Source: Comamonadaceae bacterium
Lineage (GTDB): Bacteria > Pseudomonadota > Gammaproteobacteria > Burkholderiales > Burkholderiaceae_C
Length of the DNA stretch: 64,000 nt
NCBI GenBank assembly: GCA_947443645.1
Contig: CANEXF010000001.1
Coordinates: 186,001 to 250,000 of the forward strand
Direction: 5' to 3'
In this document: positions 20,122 to 30,304 of the stretch, one piece after another
Position numbering within the stretch: the stretch's first letter is position 1
Layout: the number at the start of each line of letters is the position of its first letter
Translations under genes and position numbers: made by a program
Notes under the pieces: generated by a model
What the model was told of the DNA's origin: nothing
What the model saw: the letters and a program-made list of their open reading frames with translations, nothing else
Databases searched by the model: none

Positions 20122-20946
20122 TCAGTTGGCGCCGAACTCATCGCCGAGCTCGGCCGCGCGTAGCCTGGCCGCCTGCATGGCTTTGATAAACAGCGGCTTG
20201 ACCTGGTCCTGCTCCATGCTGGTGATCGCCGCATAGGTTGTGCCGCCCTTGGAGGTGACGCGGGCGCGCAGGACCTCGGGTGGCTCGCTCGATGCGTTGG
20301 CCAGCTCGGAAGCGCCGACAAAAGTGGCCACCGCCAGCTTGTGCGCCTGCTCACGCGTCAGGCCCATGGCCAGGCCAGCCTGCAGCATGGCTTCGATAAA
20401 GTAAAACACATAGGCCGGGCCAGAGCCGGACAGCGCTGTGACGGCGTCAAGCTGTGACTCTTCATGGAGCCAGAGGTAGTCGCCGGTGGTCTTAATCACG
20501 TTTTCGACCAGCGTGCGTTCGGCGCTGCTGACGGCCTCACGCGCAAACAGCGCCGTCATGCCTTTGCCCACGAGTGCGGGCGTGTTGGGCATGGCGCGCA
20601 CCAGGCGCTCGCTGCCCAGCCAGCCCGCGATGCTGTCCGAGCGTATGCCGGCGGCCACGCTCAGGTGCAAAGCCGACGCCGTGTAGTCGCGGGTCTGTTG
20701 CGCGGCCTCCTTGAAGGTCTGCGGCTTGACGGCCCAGACCACCAGTGACGCGGCGGCCAGCGCCGGAGCTGCGGCTGACAGTGCCTCGATGCCGAATTGC
20801 GCCGCCAGCTTTTCGCGCTGCTCGGCCCAGGGTTCTATGACCTGAATCTGGCTGGGCCGCAGGCCGTTTTTGAGCAATCCGCCGATGATGGCGCTGGCCA
20901 TGTTGCCGCCGCCTATGAAGGCGATGTTGTCTGTTGAAGTTGTCAC
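20122..20946 (-). CDS. proC: Pyrroline-5-carboxylate reductase
   Basis: 274 residues from a GTG start. The N-terminal NAD(P)-binding fold has IAFIGGGNMASAIIGG, and the C-terminal half has the family signature ALSGSGPAYVFYFIEAM and VTSKGGTTYAAI. It catalyses the last step of proline synthesis. It is divergent from glpK, with 56 bases between the start codons. Confidence 0.95.
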   Translation of the reverse strand: MTTSTDNIAFIGGGNMASAIIGGLLKNGLRPSQIQVIEPWAEQREKLAAQFGIEALSAAAPALAAASLVVWAVKPQTFKEAAQQTRDYTASALHLSVAAGIRSDSIAGWLGSERLVRAMPNTPALVGKGMTALFAREAVSSAERTLVENVIKTTGDYLWLHEESQLDAVTALSGSGPAYVFYFIEAMLQAGLAMGLTREQAHKLAVATFVGASELANASSEPPEVLRARVTSKGGTTYAAITSMEQDQVKPLFIKAMQAARLRAAELGDEFGAN

Positions 20947-21002
20947 GTTAAGCGCTCCTGGTGCCTGATGTTATCTGCTGCGATGCGTTAACCTAGGCGG
21001 TA

Positions 21003-22565
21003 ATGGACTACATACTCGCTTTGGACCAGGGCACCAGCAGCTCGCGCGCCATGTTGTTTGACCATTCGGGAGCTGTTGTTGCCTTGGCGCAGCAGGCGGT
21101 TCGCCAGATCTTCCCGCAGCCCGGCTGGGTGGAGCACGACGCCAGTGAAATCTGGCTGGCGCAGCTCGCTGTGGCGCGGGAATGCATATCAAAAATGCCC
21201 CTGGTCCAATCAGGACGGGCGCAGGCAGCTACTGATTCAGTAGCAATGGCGGGTTCTTCTGCGGACAGCGTCCTCGCCATAGGCATCACCAACCAGCGCG
21301 AAACCACGGTTTTGTGGGACAGGAAAACCGGCGAGCCGGTTGCCCATGCGATTGTCTGGCAGGACAGGCGCACGGCACCGCGTTGCGAGCAACTGCGCGA
21401 GATGGGCTATGGCGACCTTGTCAAAGAAAAAACCGGGCTGCTGCTGGACGCCTATTTTTCGGCCACCAAGCTGGAGTGGCTGCTCAATGAAGTACCTGGC
21501 GTGCGCGCCCGGGCCGAGCGCGGTGAGCTTGCATTTGGCACCATGGACGCCTGGCTGGTCTGGCAGCTGACTGGCGGGCGGGTGCATGTCACCGACGTCA
21601 GCAACGCCTCGCGCACGCTGCTGTTCAATCTTCACACCATGCAGTGGGACGCCGACCTGCTGGCGCTGTTCAATATCCCGCCGTCTGTGCTGCCCACTGT
21701 GGTTGCCAGCAGCGGCGTGCTCGCCGAGAGCGATGCCGCGCTGTTGGGCGTGCCCATCCTGATTGCCGGTGTGGCCGGAGATCAGCAGGCGGCGCTGTTC
21801 GGTCAGGGCTGTGTGTCGCCGGGCATGGCCAAAAACACCTACGGAACCGGCTGCTTCATGCTGATGAATACCGGCAGCCGGCCGGTGCAGTCGGGCCAGC
21901 AATTGCTGAGCAGTGTCGCCTGGCGTATCGCGGACCCGCATGCAAGCGGGCAAACGCCGGTAGACGCCTATTGTCTGGAGGGCAGCGTTTTCATGGCCGG
22001 TGCAACCATACAGTGGCTGCGCGACGGGCTGCAGATCATAGATTCCGTCGAGCAGGTGCAGGCCCTCGCGGCCAGCGTTCCGGACAGCGGCGATGTATAT
22101 CTGGTTCCGGCATTTGTCGGCCTGGGCGCGCCTAACTGGGATCCATCCGCGCGAGGTGCGCTGCTTGGTATGACGCGCGGCACCACGCGTGCCCACATTG
22201 CGCGGGCAGCACTCGAAGCCATTGCCCTGCAAAGCGCTGACGTATTTGCGGCCATGAACAGCGCGTCAGGTCTGGCACTGAAGGAGTTGCGCGCAGACGG
22301 TGGCGCCAGCTGCAACAACCTTCTGATGCAGATGCAGGCGGATTTCTCCGGCGTGCCGGTGGTGCGAGCCCAGGTGACAGAAACCAGCGCACTGGGCGCG
22401 GCTTACCTGGCGGGGCTGGCGATAGGGTTCTGGAACGATACGGCAGAAATTGCCTCGCACTGGCGGGCTGAGCGCCGGTTTGAGCCGCAGATGGGCGAGG
22501 CTGAGCGATGCGCGAAAACGGCGCGCTGGCACAAGGCGGTCGAGCGTTCCTCCTTGTGGATTTGA
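21003..22565 (+). CDS. glpK: Glycerol kinase
   Basis: 520 residues, slightly longer than the ~500 usual for GlpK. FGGY-kinase landmarks: [15 protein letters not shown] at the start, [18 protein letters not shown] near 97, [13 protein letters not shown] near 280 and [20 protein letters not shown] near 435. It phosphorylates glycerol to glycerol 3-phosphate. Residues ~62-81 are extra compared with the usual sequence between the HDASEIW and [10 protein letters not shown] blocks, and this segment is exactly where a GCTA...TAGC repeat lies in the DNA. No glpF or glpD is adjacent. Confidence 0.95.
   Translation: MDYILALDQGTSSSRAMLFDHSGAVVALAQQAVRQIFPQPGWVEHDASEIWLAQLAVARECISKMPLVQSGRAQAATDSVAMAGSSADSVLAIGITNQRETTVLWDRKTGEPVAHAIVWQDRRTAPRCEQLREMGYGDLVKEKTGLLLDAYFSATKLEWLLNEVPGVRARAERGELAFGTMDAWLVWQLTGGRVHVTDVSNASRTLLFNLHTMQWDADLLALFNIPPSVLPTVVASSGVLAESDAALLGVPILIAGVAGDQQAALFGQGCVSPGMAKNTYGTGCFMLMNTGSRPVQSGQQLLSSVAWRIADPHASGQTPVDAYCLEGSVFMAGATIQWLRDGLQIIDSVEQVQALAASVPDSGDVYLVPAFVGLGAPNWDPSARGALLGMTRGTTRAHIARAALEAIALQSADVFAAMNSASGLALKELRADGGASCNNLLMQMQADFSGVPVVRAQVTETSALGAAYLAGLAIGFWNDTAEIASHWRAERRFEPQMGEAERCAKTARWHKAVERSSLWI
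21185..21244 (-). repeat. GCTA...TAGC interspersed repeat, copy C, in frame inside glpK
   Basis: Bases 21228-21244 are a perfect 17-base palindrome (GCTACTGA, T, TCAGTAGC). Read on the minus strand it is followed by TGCCTGCGCCCGTCCTGATT, GGACCAGGGGC, then ATTTTTGA, the longest tail among the copies. It adds roughly 20 residues to GlpK without breaking the frame. Confidence 0.8.
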
Positions 22566-22659
22566 GCCTGGGCTGCCTATTTGCAGCAGAAAAAAGCGGT
22601 GCCGGTCCCTCGATTGGCCGCAAAAGCGCAAATTCCTCAGGTTTTTTCATCTGCAGGTA

Positions 22660-22688
22660 TTGACGGAGCCAACTTCTGGGGTAATAAT
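22660..22688 (+). promoter_or_regulatory. Probable sigma-70 promoter of the rplN operon
   Basis: TTGACG at 22660-22665 and AATAAT at 22683-22688 are separated by 17 bases, about 150 bases upstream of rplN and downstream of glpK. It is the best match in the 273-base gap 22566-22838 and would allow the spc operon to be transcribed independently of glpK. The remaining leader could hold a translational control site, but I cannot identify one. Confidence 0.6.
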
Positions 22689-22838
22689 CGAGGGCTTCGC
22701 TAGAAAAGGCGGAGAATTCTGACTTAATAGCCCAATTGGAAGCATTGCAAGTGGTTTGCGGTGTGGACGACGGGCCCAAGACTGATTGGTCGGCAACTCA
22801 AGAGGGTTGTCAACCGGTGCAAGTTGGGAACAAATTAA

Positions 22839-23207
22839 ATGATTCAAACGCAATCCAAACTCGATGTTGCTGACAATACGGGTGCTAAATCCGTGATGTG
22901 CATCAAAGTGCTGGGCGGCTCCAAGCGCCGGTACGCCAGCGTCGGTGACGTCATCAAGGTGAGCATTAAAGAAGCAGCGCCACGTGGCCGCGTCAAAAAA
23001 GGCGAGGTTTACAGTGCCGTGGTGGTTCGTACCGCCAAGGGCATTCGTCGTGGTGATGGCTCGCTCGTCAAATTCGATGGCAACGCGGCAGTGTTGCTTA
23101 ACGCCAAGCTGGAGCCAATCGGCACCCGCATCTTCGGACCAGTCACGCGCGAATTGCGCACTGAAAAGTTCATGAAGATTGTGTCCTTGGCACCTGAAGT
23201 TCTGTAA
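22839..23207 (+). CDS. rplN: 50S ribosomal protein L14
   Basis: 122 residues, standard length, beginning [27 protein letters not shown] and ending [16 protein letters not shown]. It binds 23S rRNA at the subunit interface. It is the first gene of the spc operon here; the genes that normally precede it (rpsQ and the S10 operon) are absent and glpK is upstream instead. Confidence 0.98.
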   Translation: MIQTQSKLDVADNTGAKSVMCIKVLGGSKRRYASVGDVIKVSIKEAAPRGRVKKGEVYSAVVVRTAKGIRRGDGSLVKFDGNAAVLLNAKLEPIGTRIFGPVTRELRTEKFMKIVSLAPEVL

Positions 23208-23216
23208 GGACACGCC

Positions 23217-23537
23217 ATGAACAAGATTCGCAAAGGCGACGAAATCGTCGTGATCGCAGGCCGGGACAAGGGTAAGCGCGGCACGATTACGCAGCGCACG
23301 GACGACAGTTACGTGTTGGTCGAGGGTATTAACCTGGTGAAAAAACACACCAAGCCAAATCCCCTCAAAGGCACAACCGGCGGCATCGTTCAAAAAAGCA
23401 TGCCGATTCACCAGTCCAACGTAGCTATTTTCAATGCTGCAACGGGCAAGGCTGATCGGGTTGGCATCAAGTTGTTGGCTGACGGCAAAAAAGTGCGCGT
23501 CTTCAAGTCCAGCGGCGACGAAATTAAGGCTGCATAA
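23217..23537 (+). CDS. rplX: 50S ribosomal protein L24
   Basis: 106 residues starting [22 protein letters not shown], the KOW motif of L24, an assembly-initiating protein at the polypeptide exit tunnel. It follows rplN by 9 bases and precedes rplE by 2. Confidence 0.98.
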   Translation: MNKIRKGDEIVVIAGRDKGKRGTITQRTDDSYVLVEGINLVKKHTKPNPLKGTTGGIVQKSMPIHQSNVAIFNAATGKADRVGIKLLADGKKVRVFKSSGDEIKAA

Positions 23538-23539
23538 AC

Positions 23540-24079
23540 ATGGCACGCTTACAAGCTCAATTCCGCGAGAAAATCGCGCCTGCCCTGATTGAAAAATTCG
23601 GCTACACAACGCCGATGCAGGTTCCCCGCATCACCAAGATCACGCTCAACATGGGTGTGAGCGAGGCGGTTGCAGACAAGAAGGTCATGGATAGCGCCGT
23701 TGGCGACATGACCAAGATCGCCGGCCAAAAGCCGGTGGTTACCAAGGCCAAGAAAGCTATCGCCGGTTTCAAGATCCGTGAAGATCTGCCAATCGGTTGC
23801 ATGGTGACTTTGCGCGGCGTGAAGATGTATGAATTCCTCGATCGTTTCGTGACCGTGGCTCTGCCCCGCGTTCGTGACTTCCGTGGTATTTCTGGTCGCT
23901 CCTTTGATGGCCGCGGCAACTACAACATCGGCGTCAAAGAGCAGATCATTTTCCCTGAAATTGAGTACGACAAGGTTGATGCCTTGCGCGGTCTCAATAT
24001 CAGTATCACCACGACGGCCAAGACCGATGAAGAGTGCAAGGCACTTCTCACCGCCTTCCGTTTTCCGTTCAAGAACTGA
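23540..24079 (+). CDS. rplE: 50S ribosomal protein L5
   Basis: 179 residues, standard length, with [15 protein letters not shown] near 29 and [20 protein letters not shown] near 115. L5 binds 5S rRNA in the central protuberance. Spaced 2 bases after rplX, consistent with coupled translation. Confidence 0.98.
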   Translation: MARLQAQFREKIAPALIEKFGYTTPMQVPRITKITLNMGVSEAVADKKVMDSAVGDMTKIAGQKPVVTKAKKAIAGFKIREDLPIGCMVTLRGVKMYEFLDRFVTVALPRVRDFRGISGRSFDGRGNYNIGVKEQIIFPEIEYDKVDALRGLNISITTTAKTDEECKALLTAFRFPFKN

Positions 24080-24088
24080 AGGCGCAAG

Positions 24089-24394
24089 ATGGCTAAACAA
24101 GCATTGCTGCAACGTGAACTGAAGCGCGACAAACTGGTCGCCAAGTTCGCCAAAAAACACGCTGAACTCAAGGCTACGTCCAACGACGCAAAACGCTCCG
24201 ATGAAGAGCGCGCGCTGGCCCGTCTTGAGCTGCAAAAGTTGCCCCGCAACGCCAACCCTACTCGTCAGCGTAACCGCTGCGCGATCACGGGTCGTCCGCG
24301 TGGTACGTTCCGTCAATTCGGTCTGGCTCGCGCCAAGATTCGTGAATTGGCTTTTGCTGGTGATATCCCTGGTATCACTAAAGCAAGCTGGTAA
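24089..24394 (+). CDS. rpsN: 30S ribosomal protein S14
   Basis: 101 residues with one cysteine only ([12 protein letters not shown]), so this is the long zinc-independent form of S14 rather than the short CxxC zinc form. It ends with [19 protein letters not shown] sequence typical of proteobacteria. Fourth gene of the spc operon. Confidence 0.98.
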   Translation: MAKQALLQRELKRDKLVAKFAKKHAELKATSNDAKRSDEERALARLELQKLPRNANPTRQRNRCAITGRPRGTFRQFGLARAKIRELAFAGDIPGITKASW

Positions 24395-24411
24395 GCATAG
24401 GAGAACCGCAA

Positions 24412-24807
24412 ATGAGTATGAGTGATCCTATTGCCGACATGCTGACACGCATTCGGAATGCACAAATGGTTGAAAAAGCCGTTGTGCTGGTACCTTCTTC
24501 CAAAGTCAAGGTTGCCATCGCGCAGGTTTTAAAGGATGAGGGCTATATCGATGGCTTCTCGGTCAAAACCGATGATGGCAAGCCCCAGTTGGAAATCGCC
24601 CTGAAGTATTACGCAGGCAAGCCCGTGATTGAGCGCATCGAGCGCGTCAGTCGTCCAGGCCTGCGCGTATACAAAGGCCATGGCGCTATTCCTCAAGTCA
24701 TGAATGGCTTGGGTGTGGCAATTGTCACGACGCCCCAGGGTGTTATGACTGATCGTAAAGCGCGCGCTACTGGCATCGGTGGCGAAGTTCTTTGCTACGT
24801 GGCCTAA
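24412..24807 (+). CDS. rpsH: 30S ribosomal protein S8
   Basis: 131 residues. Start at 24412 ([18 protein letters not shown]) is preferred to an ATG two codons later because the family usually starts MSM, and AGGAGAA lies upstream. The C-terminus [13 protein letters not shown] is the conserved rRNA-binding end. In E. coli S8 is the feedback repressor of this operon. Confidence 0.98.
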   Translation: MSMSDPIADMLTRIRNAQMVEKAVVLVPSSKVKVAIAQVLKDEGYIDGFSVKTDDGKPQLEIALKYYAGKPVIERIERVSRPGLRVYKGHGAIPQVMNGLGVAIVTTPQGVMTDRKARATGIGGEVLCYVA

Positions 24808-24830
24808 CGGCGGCATTGAGGAGAAACTAA

Positions 24831-25364
24831 ATGTCTCGTGTAGGAAAAATGCCAGTGTCCGTGCCCCAGGGTGTGGAAGTGGCCATCAAAGAAGACCAGA
24901 TTAATGTCAAGGGTGCCCTCGGTACGCTTGCACTGGCTCAAAACGCGCTGGTCACCATCAAAAATGATGATGGCAAGCTGACGTTTGCGCCCGCGAATGA
25001 TTCGCGTGAAGCCAATGCCATGAGCGGCACGATTCGCCAGCTCGTGAACAACATGGTGACCGGCGTCACCAAGGGCTTCGAGAAAAAATTGAGCCTGGTT
25101 GGTGTGGGTTACAAGGCTCAGGCGCAAGGCGCCAAGCTGAACCTGACCGTAGGTTATTCGCACCCTGTGGTGATGGATATGCCTGCTGGTATCACGGTCG
25201 CGACGCCTACGCCTACTGAGGTGGTGATCAAGGGTTCCGACCGCCAGCGCGTCGGCCAGATCGCTGCTGAAGTTCGTGCTGTTCGTCCTCCTGAGCCCTA
25301 CAAGGGTAAAGGCATCCGTTATTCGGATGAGAAGATCACGATCAAAGAAACCAAGAAGAAATAA
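24831..25364 (+). CDS. rplF: 50S ribosomal protein L6
   Basis: 177 residues beginning [17 protein letters not shown] and containing [14 protein letters not shown], the L6 signature near the C-terminus. AGGAGAA precedes the start. Located at the base of the L7/L12 stalk region. Confidence 0.98.
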   Translation: MSRVGKMPVSVPQGVEVAIKEDQINVKGALGTLALAQNALVTIKNDDGKLTFAPANDSREANAMSGTIRQLVNNMVTGVTKGFEKKLSLVGVGYKAQAQGAKLNLTVGYSHPVVMDMPAGITVATPTPTEVVIKGSDRQRVGQIAAEVRAVRPPEPYKGKGIRYSDEKITIKETKKK

Positions 25365-25375
25365 GGAGCTGCAAT

Positions 25376-25741
25376 ATGTTGACCAAAAAAGAGCAGCGCC
25401 TTCGTCGTTCACGTCAAACCCGGATTCGCATCGCCACGCAAGGCGTTGCCCGTTTGACAGTGAATCGCACCAATCTGCACATTTACGCCAGCGTTATTTC
25501 TGGCGACGGCACCAAAGTCCTGGCATCGGCTTCTACTGCAGAAGTAGAAGTTCGCAAGGAAATCGGTTCGTCCGGTAAAGGTGGAAACGTTGCTGCTGCG
25601 CAAGCCATTGGCAAGCGCATTGCTGAAAAAGCAAAAGCAGCAGGTGTAGAAAAAGTGGCGTTTGATCGCGCCGGTTTTGCGTACCACGGCCGCGTCAAAG
25701 CGCTGGCTGATGCGGCCCGCGAAGCTGGTTTGCAGTTCTAA
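25376..25741 (+). CDS. rplR: 50S ribosomal protein L18
   Basis: 121 residues with [17 protein letters not shown] near 27 and a C-terminal [25 protein letters not shown] end. L18 is a 5S rRNA-binding protein. Follows rplF by 11 bases with AAGGAGCTG upstream. Confidence 0.98.
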   Translation: MLTKKEQRLRRSRQTRIRIATQGVARLTVNRTNLHIYASVISGDGTKVLASASTAEVEVRKEIGSSGKGGNVAAAQAIGKRIAEKAKAAGVEKVAFDRAGFAYHGRVKALADAAREAGLQF

Positions 25742-25758
25742 GCAGACTGGATATAAGT

Positions 25759-26277
25759 ATGGCTAAGTTTCAAGCAAAATCAAACAATGACGCTCCAGAC
25801 GATGGTCTGAAGGAAAAGATGATCGCGGTCAACCGCGTCACCAAAGTGGTGAAGGGCGGCCGTATTCTCGGTTTCGCAGCACTCACGGTGGTTGGCGATG
25901 GTGATGGTCGCGTCGGCATGGGCAAGGGCAAGTCGAAAGAAGTGCCAGCTGCCGTGCAAAAGGCCATGGAAGAAGCGCGTCGGAACATGACCAAAGTGTC
26001 ATTGAAAAACGGCACGATTCACCACAATGTGTTTGGTCACTGGGGTGCAGCAAGCGTCATGATGATGCCTGCTGCCAAAGGTACCGGCATCATTGCTGGC
26101 GGTCCTATGCGCGCTGTCTTTGAAGTCATGGGTATCACGGACATCGTGGCTAAAAGCCATGGTTCCAGCAACCCATACAACATGGTGCGTGCAACGATGG
26201 ATGCGCTGAACAACTCCACAACGGCTTCAGACATTGCAGCCAAGCGTGGCAAATCGGTCGAAGAAATCTTCGGCTAA
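25759..26277 (+). CDS. rpsE: 30S ribosomal protein S5
   Basis: 172 residues with [20 protein letters not shown] (double-stranded RNA-binding-like N domain) and [19 protein letters not shown] in the C domain. S5 takes part in decoding accuracy and the mRNA entry site. Confidence 0.98.
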   Translation: MAKFQAKSNNDAPDDGLKEKMIAVNRVTKVVKGGRILGFAALTVVGDGDGRVGMGKGKSKEVPAAVQKAMEEARRNMTKVSLKNGTIHHNVFGHWGAASVMMMPAAKGTGIIAGGPMRAVFEVMGITDIVAKSHGSSNPYNMVRATMDALNNSTTASDIAAKRGKSVEEIFG

Positions 26278-26302
26278 AAGGCTTCGGCTTAGGAGCATTG
26301 AA

Positions 26303-26485
26303 ATGACGACAGAAAACAAAGTTAAGGTCCAGCTGATTCGCAGCCCTATAGGTACCAAAGAGTCACACCGCGCTACTGTGCGTGGTCTGGGTCTGCGTGG
26401 CATCAATAGCGTCAGCGAATTGGAAGACACGCCCGCAGTGCGCGGCATGATCAACAAGATCAGCTATCTGGTCAAGATTGTCTGA
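26303..26485 (+). CDS. rpmD: 50S ribosomal protein L30
   Basis: 60 residues starting at the ATG at 26303 ([20 protein letters not shown]), preceded by AGGAG; an in-frame extension upstream overlaps rpsE and is spurious. [20 protein letters not shown] is the L30 core. Confidence 0.97.
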   Translation: MTTENKVKVQLIRSPIGTKESHRATVRGLGLRGINSVSELEDTPAVRGMINKISYLVKIV

Positions 26486-26498
26486 GCGGAGACTCAAA

Positions 26499-26930
26499 AT
26501 GGAATTGAACGGAATCAAGCCTAGCCTGGGCGCCAAACATGCCAAGCGCCGTGTAGGCCGTGGTATTGGATCTGGCCTTGGTAAAACGGCCGGACGTGGT
26601 CACAAGGGTCAGAAATCTCGCTCGGGTGGCTATCACAAAGTGGGCTTTGAGGGCGGTCAAATGCCTATGCATCGTCGCTTGCCAAAGCGCGGCTTCAAGT
26701 CGCATTTGCTCAAGTTCAATGCTGAGGTGACTTTGTCTGCTCTCGAGCAGCTTGGTCTGGCCGAAGTTGACCTGTTGACGCTCAAGCAGTCTGGCCTTGT
26801 TGGTCAGATCGCCAAGAACGTCAAGGTCATCAAGTCCGGTACCCTGACTAAAGCAGTCAAGCTCAATGGTATTTTTGCTACGGCTGGTGCCAAGGCAATC
26901 ATTGAAGCTGCTGGCGGCTCTGTAGCCTAA
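26499..26930 (+). CDS. rplO: 50S ribosomal protein L15
   Basis: 143 residues from the ATG at 26499 ([20 protein letters not shown]), 13 bases after rpmD. It carries the Gly/Arg-rich N-terminal extension [20 protein letters not shown] that reaches into 23S rRNA, and [15 protein letters not shown]. It precedes secY, as in most bacteria. Confidence 0.98.
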   Translation: MELNGIKPSLGAKHAKRRVGRGIGSGLGKTAGRGHKGQKSRSGGYHKVGFEGGQMPMHRRLPKRGFKSHLLKFNAEVTLSALEQLGLAEVDLLTLKQSGLVGQIAKNVKVIKSGTLTKAVKLNGIFATAGAKAIIEAAGGSVA

Positions 26931-26950
26931 ACATTTGACGGGATCCATCA

Positions 26951-28270
26951 GTGGCAACTAACTCGGCTCAAATTGCGAAAACCGGCAAGTTCGGTGATTT
27001 GCGGAACCGACTCGTGTTTCTGCTGCTGGCATTGGTTGTGTACCGTGTAGGTGCACACATACCGGTGCCAGGCATTGACCCAGGGCAACTCAAGGAGTTG
27101 TTCAAGGGCCAGCAGGGCGGCATATTGAATCTGTTCAATATGTTCTCTGGTGGCGCTTTGTCCCGCTTCACTGTGTTTGCGTTGGGCATCATGCCCTACA
27201 TTTCTGCCTCCATCATCATGCAGTTGCTTACCTATGTCTTGCCGACATTTGAGCAGCTCAAAAAAGAAGGTGAAGGCGGACGCAGGAAGATCACGCAGTA
27301 CACGCGTTACGGAACCTTGGGTTTGGCCCTGGTTCAGTCCATGAGTATTGCAATAGCTCTGGAAAGCTCGCCTGGCCTGGTTCTGGTTCCCGGCTTTGGT
27401 TTCCGGATGACGGCGGTGGTGAGCTTGACTGCAGGGACAATGTTTCTGATGTGGCTGGGCGAACAGATCACCGAGCGTGGCTTGGGTAACGGTATTTCGA
27501 TTTTGATTTTCGCGGGCATTGCAGCAGGTTTGCCGAATGCAATGGGTGGTTTGCTGGAGCTGGTTCGCACCGGTGCCATGAGTATTCTGGTCGCCATCGT
27601 GGTTGTCGCGGTGGTTGTGCTGGTGACCTACTTTGTGGTGTTCGTTGAACGCGGTCAGCGCAAGATCCTGGTGAATTACGCCAGACGTCAGGTTGGGAAC
27701 AAGGTTTATGGGGGCCAGTCATCGCACCTGCCTTTGAAGCTGAACATGGCAGGTGTGATACCGCCGATCTTCGCTTCATCGATCATCTTGTTGCCAGCAA
27801 CTGTGGTGGGTTGGTTCAGCAGCGGCGAAAGTATGCGTTGGCTGAAGGATATTGCCAGCACATTGACGCCGGGTCAGCCGATCTATGTGATGTTGTATGC
27901 CAGCGCGATTGTATTTTTCTGCTTTTTCTATACGGCCCTGGTATTTAACAGCCGGGAAACTGCCGATAATTTGAAGAAGAGTGGTGCGTTCATTCCTGGC
28001 ATTCGTCCGGGTGATCAGACCGCTCGCTACATTGACAAGATTTTGGTGCGCTTGACGCTGGCTGGTGCGGTTTACATCACCTTCGTGTGTTTGTTGCCGG
28101 AGTTCCTGATTTTGAAGTACAACGTGCCGTTTTATTTCGGTGGTACGTCTCTGATGATTATTGTTGTGGTGACCATGGATTTCATGGCCCAGGTTCAGAA
28201 CTACATGATGTCGCAGCAGTACGAGTCGTTGCTCAAGAAGGCGAGTTTCAAAACATCACTGGGTGGTTGA
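26951..28270 (+). CDS. secY: Protein translocase subunit SecY
   Basis: 439 residues from a GTG start, ten membrane spans. Landmarks: RIPVPGID-like plug-proximal [33 protein letters not shown] near 60, [12 protein letters not shown] near 180 and YYTALVFN-like [20 protein letters not shown] near 330. It forms the channel of the Sec translocon in the inner membrane. It ends 18 bases before infA. Confidence 0.98.
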   Translation: MATNSAQIAKTGKFGDLRNRLVFLLLALVVYRVGAHIPVPGIDPGQLKELFKGQQGGILNLFNMFSGGALSRFTVFALGIMPYISASIIMQLLTYVLPTFEQLKKEGEGGRRKITQYTRYGTLGLALVQSMSIAIALESSPGLVLVPGFGFRMTAVVSLTAGTMFLMWLGEQITERGLGNGISILIFAGIAAGLPNAMGGLLELVRTGAMSILVAIVVVAVVVLVTYFVVFVERGQRKILVNYARRQVGNKVYGGQSSHLPLKLNMAGVIPPIFASSIILLPATVVGWFSSGESMRWLKDIASTLTPGQPIYVMLYASAIVFFCFFYTALVFNSRETADNLKKSGAFIPGIRPGDQTARYIDKILVRLTLAGAVYITFVCLLPEFLILKYNVPFYFGGTSLMIIVVVTMDFMAQVQNYMMSQQYESLLKKASFKTSLGG

Positions 28271-28288
28271 CCACGCAACTAATGGGAT

Positions 28289-28507
28289 ATGTCCAGGGAT
28301 GACGTGATTCAGATGCAGGGGGAAGTGCAAGAAAACCTTCCAAATGCAATGTTTCGGGTGAAACTGGAAAATGGACATGTAGTACTTGGGCACATTTCAG
28401 GAAAAATGCGGATGCATTACATTCGCATTCTTCCTGGTGACAAGGTGACAGTTGAATTGACGCCTTACGATTTATCTAGAGCGCGTATTGTTTTTCGTGC
28501 CAAATAA
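28289..28507 (+). CDS. infA: Translation initiation factor IF-1
   Basis: 72 residues, one S1/OB domain: [19 protein letters not shown] and [20 protein letters not shown]. Standard length. Located between secY and rpmJ as in many betaproteobacteria. Some members of this group have a second infA elsewhere, which cannot be checked here. Confidence 0.98.
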   Translation: MSRDDVIQMQGEVQENLPNAMFRVKLENGHVVLGHISGKMRMHYIRILPGDKVTVELTPYDLSRARIVFRAK

Positions 28508-28535
28508 GCACAGTTGGAAAGTTTAGGAGAGAGAA

Positions 28536-28649
28536 ATGAGAGTTTCAGCTTCAGTCAAGAAAATTTGCCGCAACTGTAAGATCATTCGCCGCAAAGGTGT
28601 GGTTCGCGTGATCTGCACAGACCCACGTCACAAGCAGCGTCAAGGCTGA
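28536..28649 (+). CDS. rpmJ: 50S ribosomal protein L36
   Basis: 37 residues, [20 protein letters not shown] then [17 protein letters not shown]. Zinc ligands Cys11, Cys14, Cys27 and His32 are all present, so this is the zinc-containing form. TTTAGGAGAGAG lies just upstream. The gene is short and easy to miss. Confidence 0.97.
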   Translation: MRVSASVKKICRNCKIIRRKGVVRVICTDPRHKQRQG

Positions 28650-28673
28650 TTTCAAGAGTTTTAGAGGACGAAC

Positions 28674-29039
28674 ATGGCCCGTATCGCTGGTATCAATATT
28701 CCGCCGCAGCAACACGCCGAAATCGGCTTGACTGCAATCTTTGGCATCGGTCGCACCCGTGCTCGCAAAATTTGCGAAGCATGTGATATTGCCTATTCAA
28801 AGAAAGTCAAAGATTTGACTGACGGCGACCTGGAAAAAATCCGTGACCAGATCGCACTGTTCACCATCGAAGGTGACCTTCGTCGTGAAACCACGATGAA
28901 TATCAAGCGCTTGATGGACATCGGTTGCTATCGTGGTTTCCGTCATCGCCGCGGTCTTCCGATGCGCGGTCAGCGTACGCGAACCAATGCTCGTACCCGC
29001 AAGGGACCGCGCAAGGCCGCAGCTGCTTTGAAGAAATAA
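28674..29039 (+). CDS. rpsM: 30S ribosomal protein S13
   Basis: 121 residues beginning [20 protein letters not shown] and ending in the conserved basic [20 protein letters not shown]13 contacts the P-site tRNA and bridges to the 50S subunit. First gene of the alpha-operon part. Confidence 0.98.
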   Translation: MARIAGINIPPQQHAEIGLTAIFGIGRTRARKICEACDIAYSKKVKDLTDGDLEKIRDQIALFTIEGDLRRETTMNIKRLMDIGCYRGFRHRRGLPMRGQRTRTNARTRKGPRKAAAALKK

Positions 29040-29052
29040 TTAAGAGGTCCTC

Positions 29053-29457
29053 ATGGCTAAGTCACCAAGCAATAACGCTTCGCAGCGCGTCCGCAAAAAA
29101 GTCCGCAAGAATGTTGCAGACGGCATTGCACACGTGCACGCGTCTTTCAACAACACCATCATCACGATCACCGATCGCCAGGGCAATGCCTTGTCATGGG
29201 CATCGTCTGGTGGTCAGGGTTTCAAGGGTTCGCGTAAATCGACGCCTTTTGCAGCCCAGGTTGCATCAGAAGTCGCTGGCCGCGCAGCCATCGAACAAGG
29301 CATCAAAAACCTTGATGTTGAAATTAAAGGTCCAGGTCCAGGTCGCGAATCTTCGGTTCGTGCACTTGGTGCGCTCGGCATTCGTATCAATTCGATTGCT
29401 GACGTTACCCCGGTTCCACACAACGGTTGCCGTCCTCAAAAACGCCGCCGTATTTGA
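29053..29457 (+). CDS. rpsK: 30S ribosomal protein S11
   Basis: 134 residues; [20 protein letters not shown] near 28 and the C-terminal [18 protein letters not shown]. Lies in the platform of the small subunit. Followed by a 131-base gap before rpsD with no gene. Confidence 0.98.
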   Translation: MAKSPSNNASQRVRKKVRKNVADGIAHVHASFNNTIITITDRQGNALSWASSGGQGFKGSRKSTPFAAQVASEVAGRAAIEQGIKNLDVEIKGPGPGRESSVRALGALGIRINSIADVTPVPHNGCRPQKRRRI

Positions 29458-29588
29458 TTTCGGTGTCTCGCCGGGCAGGTTGCAGATTGCAGCTGGTTTC
29501 GCGCGGGACTTTTAATCAAGCCCACCGCCGTTAGGCTTCATGCCGAAGGCTCCTGCAGCAATGCAGCAGATGACAAAAGGATATTCAA

Positions 29589-30212
29589 GTGGCACGTTAC
29601 CTAGGCCCCAAGGCTAAACTGTCCCGTCGCGAAGGCACGGACCTCTTCCTCAAGAGTGCACGCCGCGCGATTGCGGACAAAGCTAAATTCGACTCCAAGC
29701 CGGGTCAGCATGGACGCACTTCCGGAACCCGTACTTCGGATTTCGGTCTCCAGTTGCGCGAAAAGCAAAAAGTCAAGCGTATGTACGGTGTGCTCGAAAA
29801 GCAGTTCCGCCGCTACTTTGAAGAAGCTGATCGCCGCAAGGGCAACACTGGCGCCAATTTGCTGTTCATCCTCGAATCGCGTCTGGACAATGTGGTTTAC
29901 CGCATGGGCTTCGGTTCAACCCGCGCTGAAGCACGTCAGCTGGTTTCGCACAAGGCCATCACGGTCAATGGCGGCTCCGTCAATATTCCTTCCTACATGG
30001 TCAAAGCCGGCGACGTGATCGCTGTGCGCGACAAGTCCAAGAAGCAGACCCGTGTGGCTGAAGCTCTGCAGTTGGCTCAACAAGTTGGCATGCCAGCTTG
30101 GGTCGACGTGAGCATTGACAAAGGCGAAGGCATCTTCAAGAAGGTTCCTGATCGCGACGAATTCGCCGCTGACGTCAATGAGTCATTGATCGTCGAGTTG
30201 TATTCACGCTAA
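29589..30212 (+). CDS. rpsD: 30S ribosomal protein S4
   Basis: 207 residues from a GTG start ([19 protein letters not shown]), with the S4 RNA-binding domain [19 protein letters not shown] near 97. In E. coli S4 represses the alpha operon translationally. The N-terminal region lacks a cysteine cluster, so it is the zinc-free form. Confidence 0.98.
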   Translation: MARYLGPKAKLSRREGTDLFLKSARRAIADKAKFDSKPGQHGRTSGTRTSDFGLQLREKQKVKRMYGVLEKQFRRYFEEADRRKGNTGANLLFILESRLDNVVYRMGFGSTRAEARQLVSHKAITVNGGSVNIPSYMVKAGDVIAVRDKSKKQTRVAEALQLAQQVGMPAWVDVSIDKGEGIFKKVPDRDEFAADVNESLIVELYSR

Positions 30213-30230
30213 TTTCGTTCCTGTGATACG

Positions 30231-30250
30231 GAGCCTGCACTTGCGGGCTC
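30231..30250 (+). promoter_or_regulatory. Hairpin in the rpsD-rpoA gap
   Basis: GAGCCTGCA and TGCGGGCTC form a near-perfect stem with one G-U pair in the 92-base gap between rpsD and rpoA. It lacks a T-run, so it is more likely an RNA-processing or stability element than a terminator. Confidence 0.4.
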
Positions 30251-30304
30251 TGATTCGCCGGCCTTATCGGTGTAACGAGCCGAGGGTATTGAGAGGAAGA
30301 TTGC

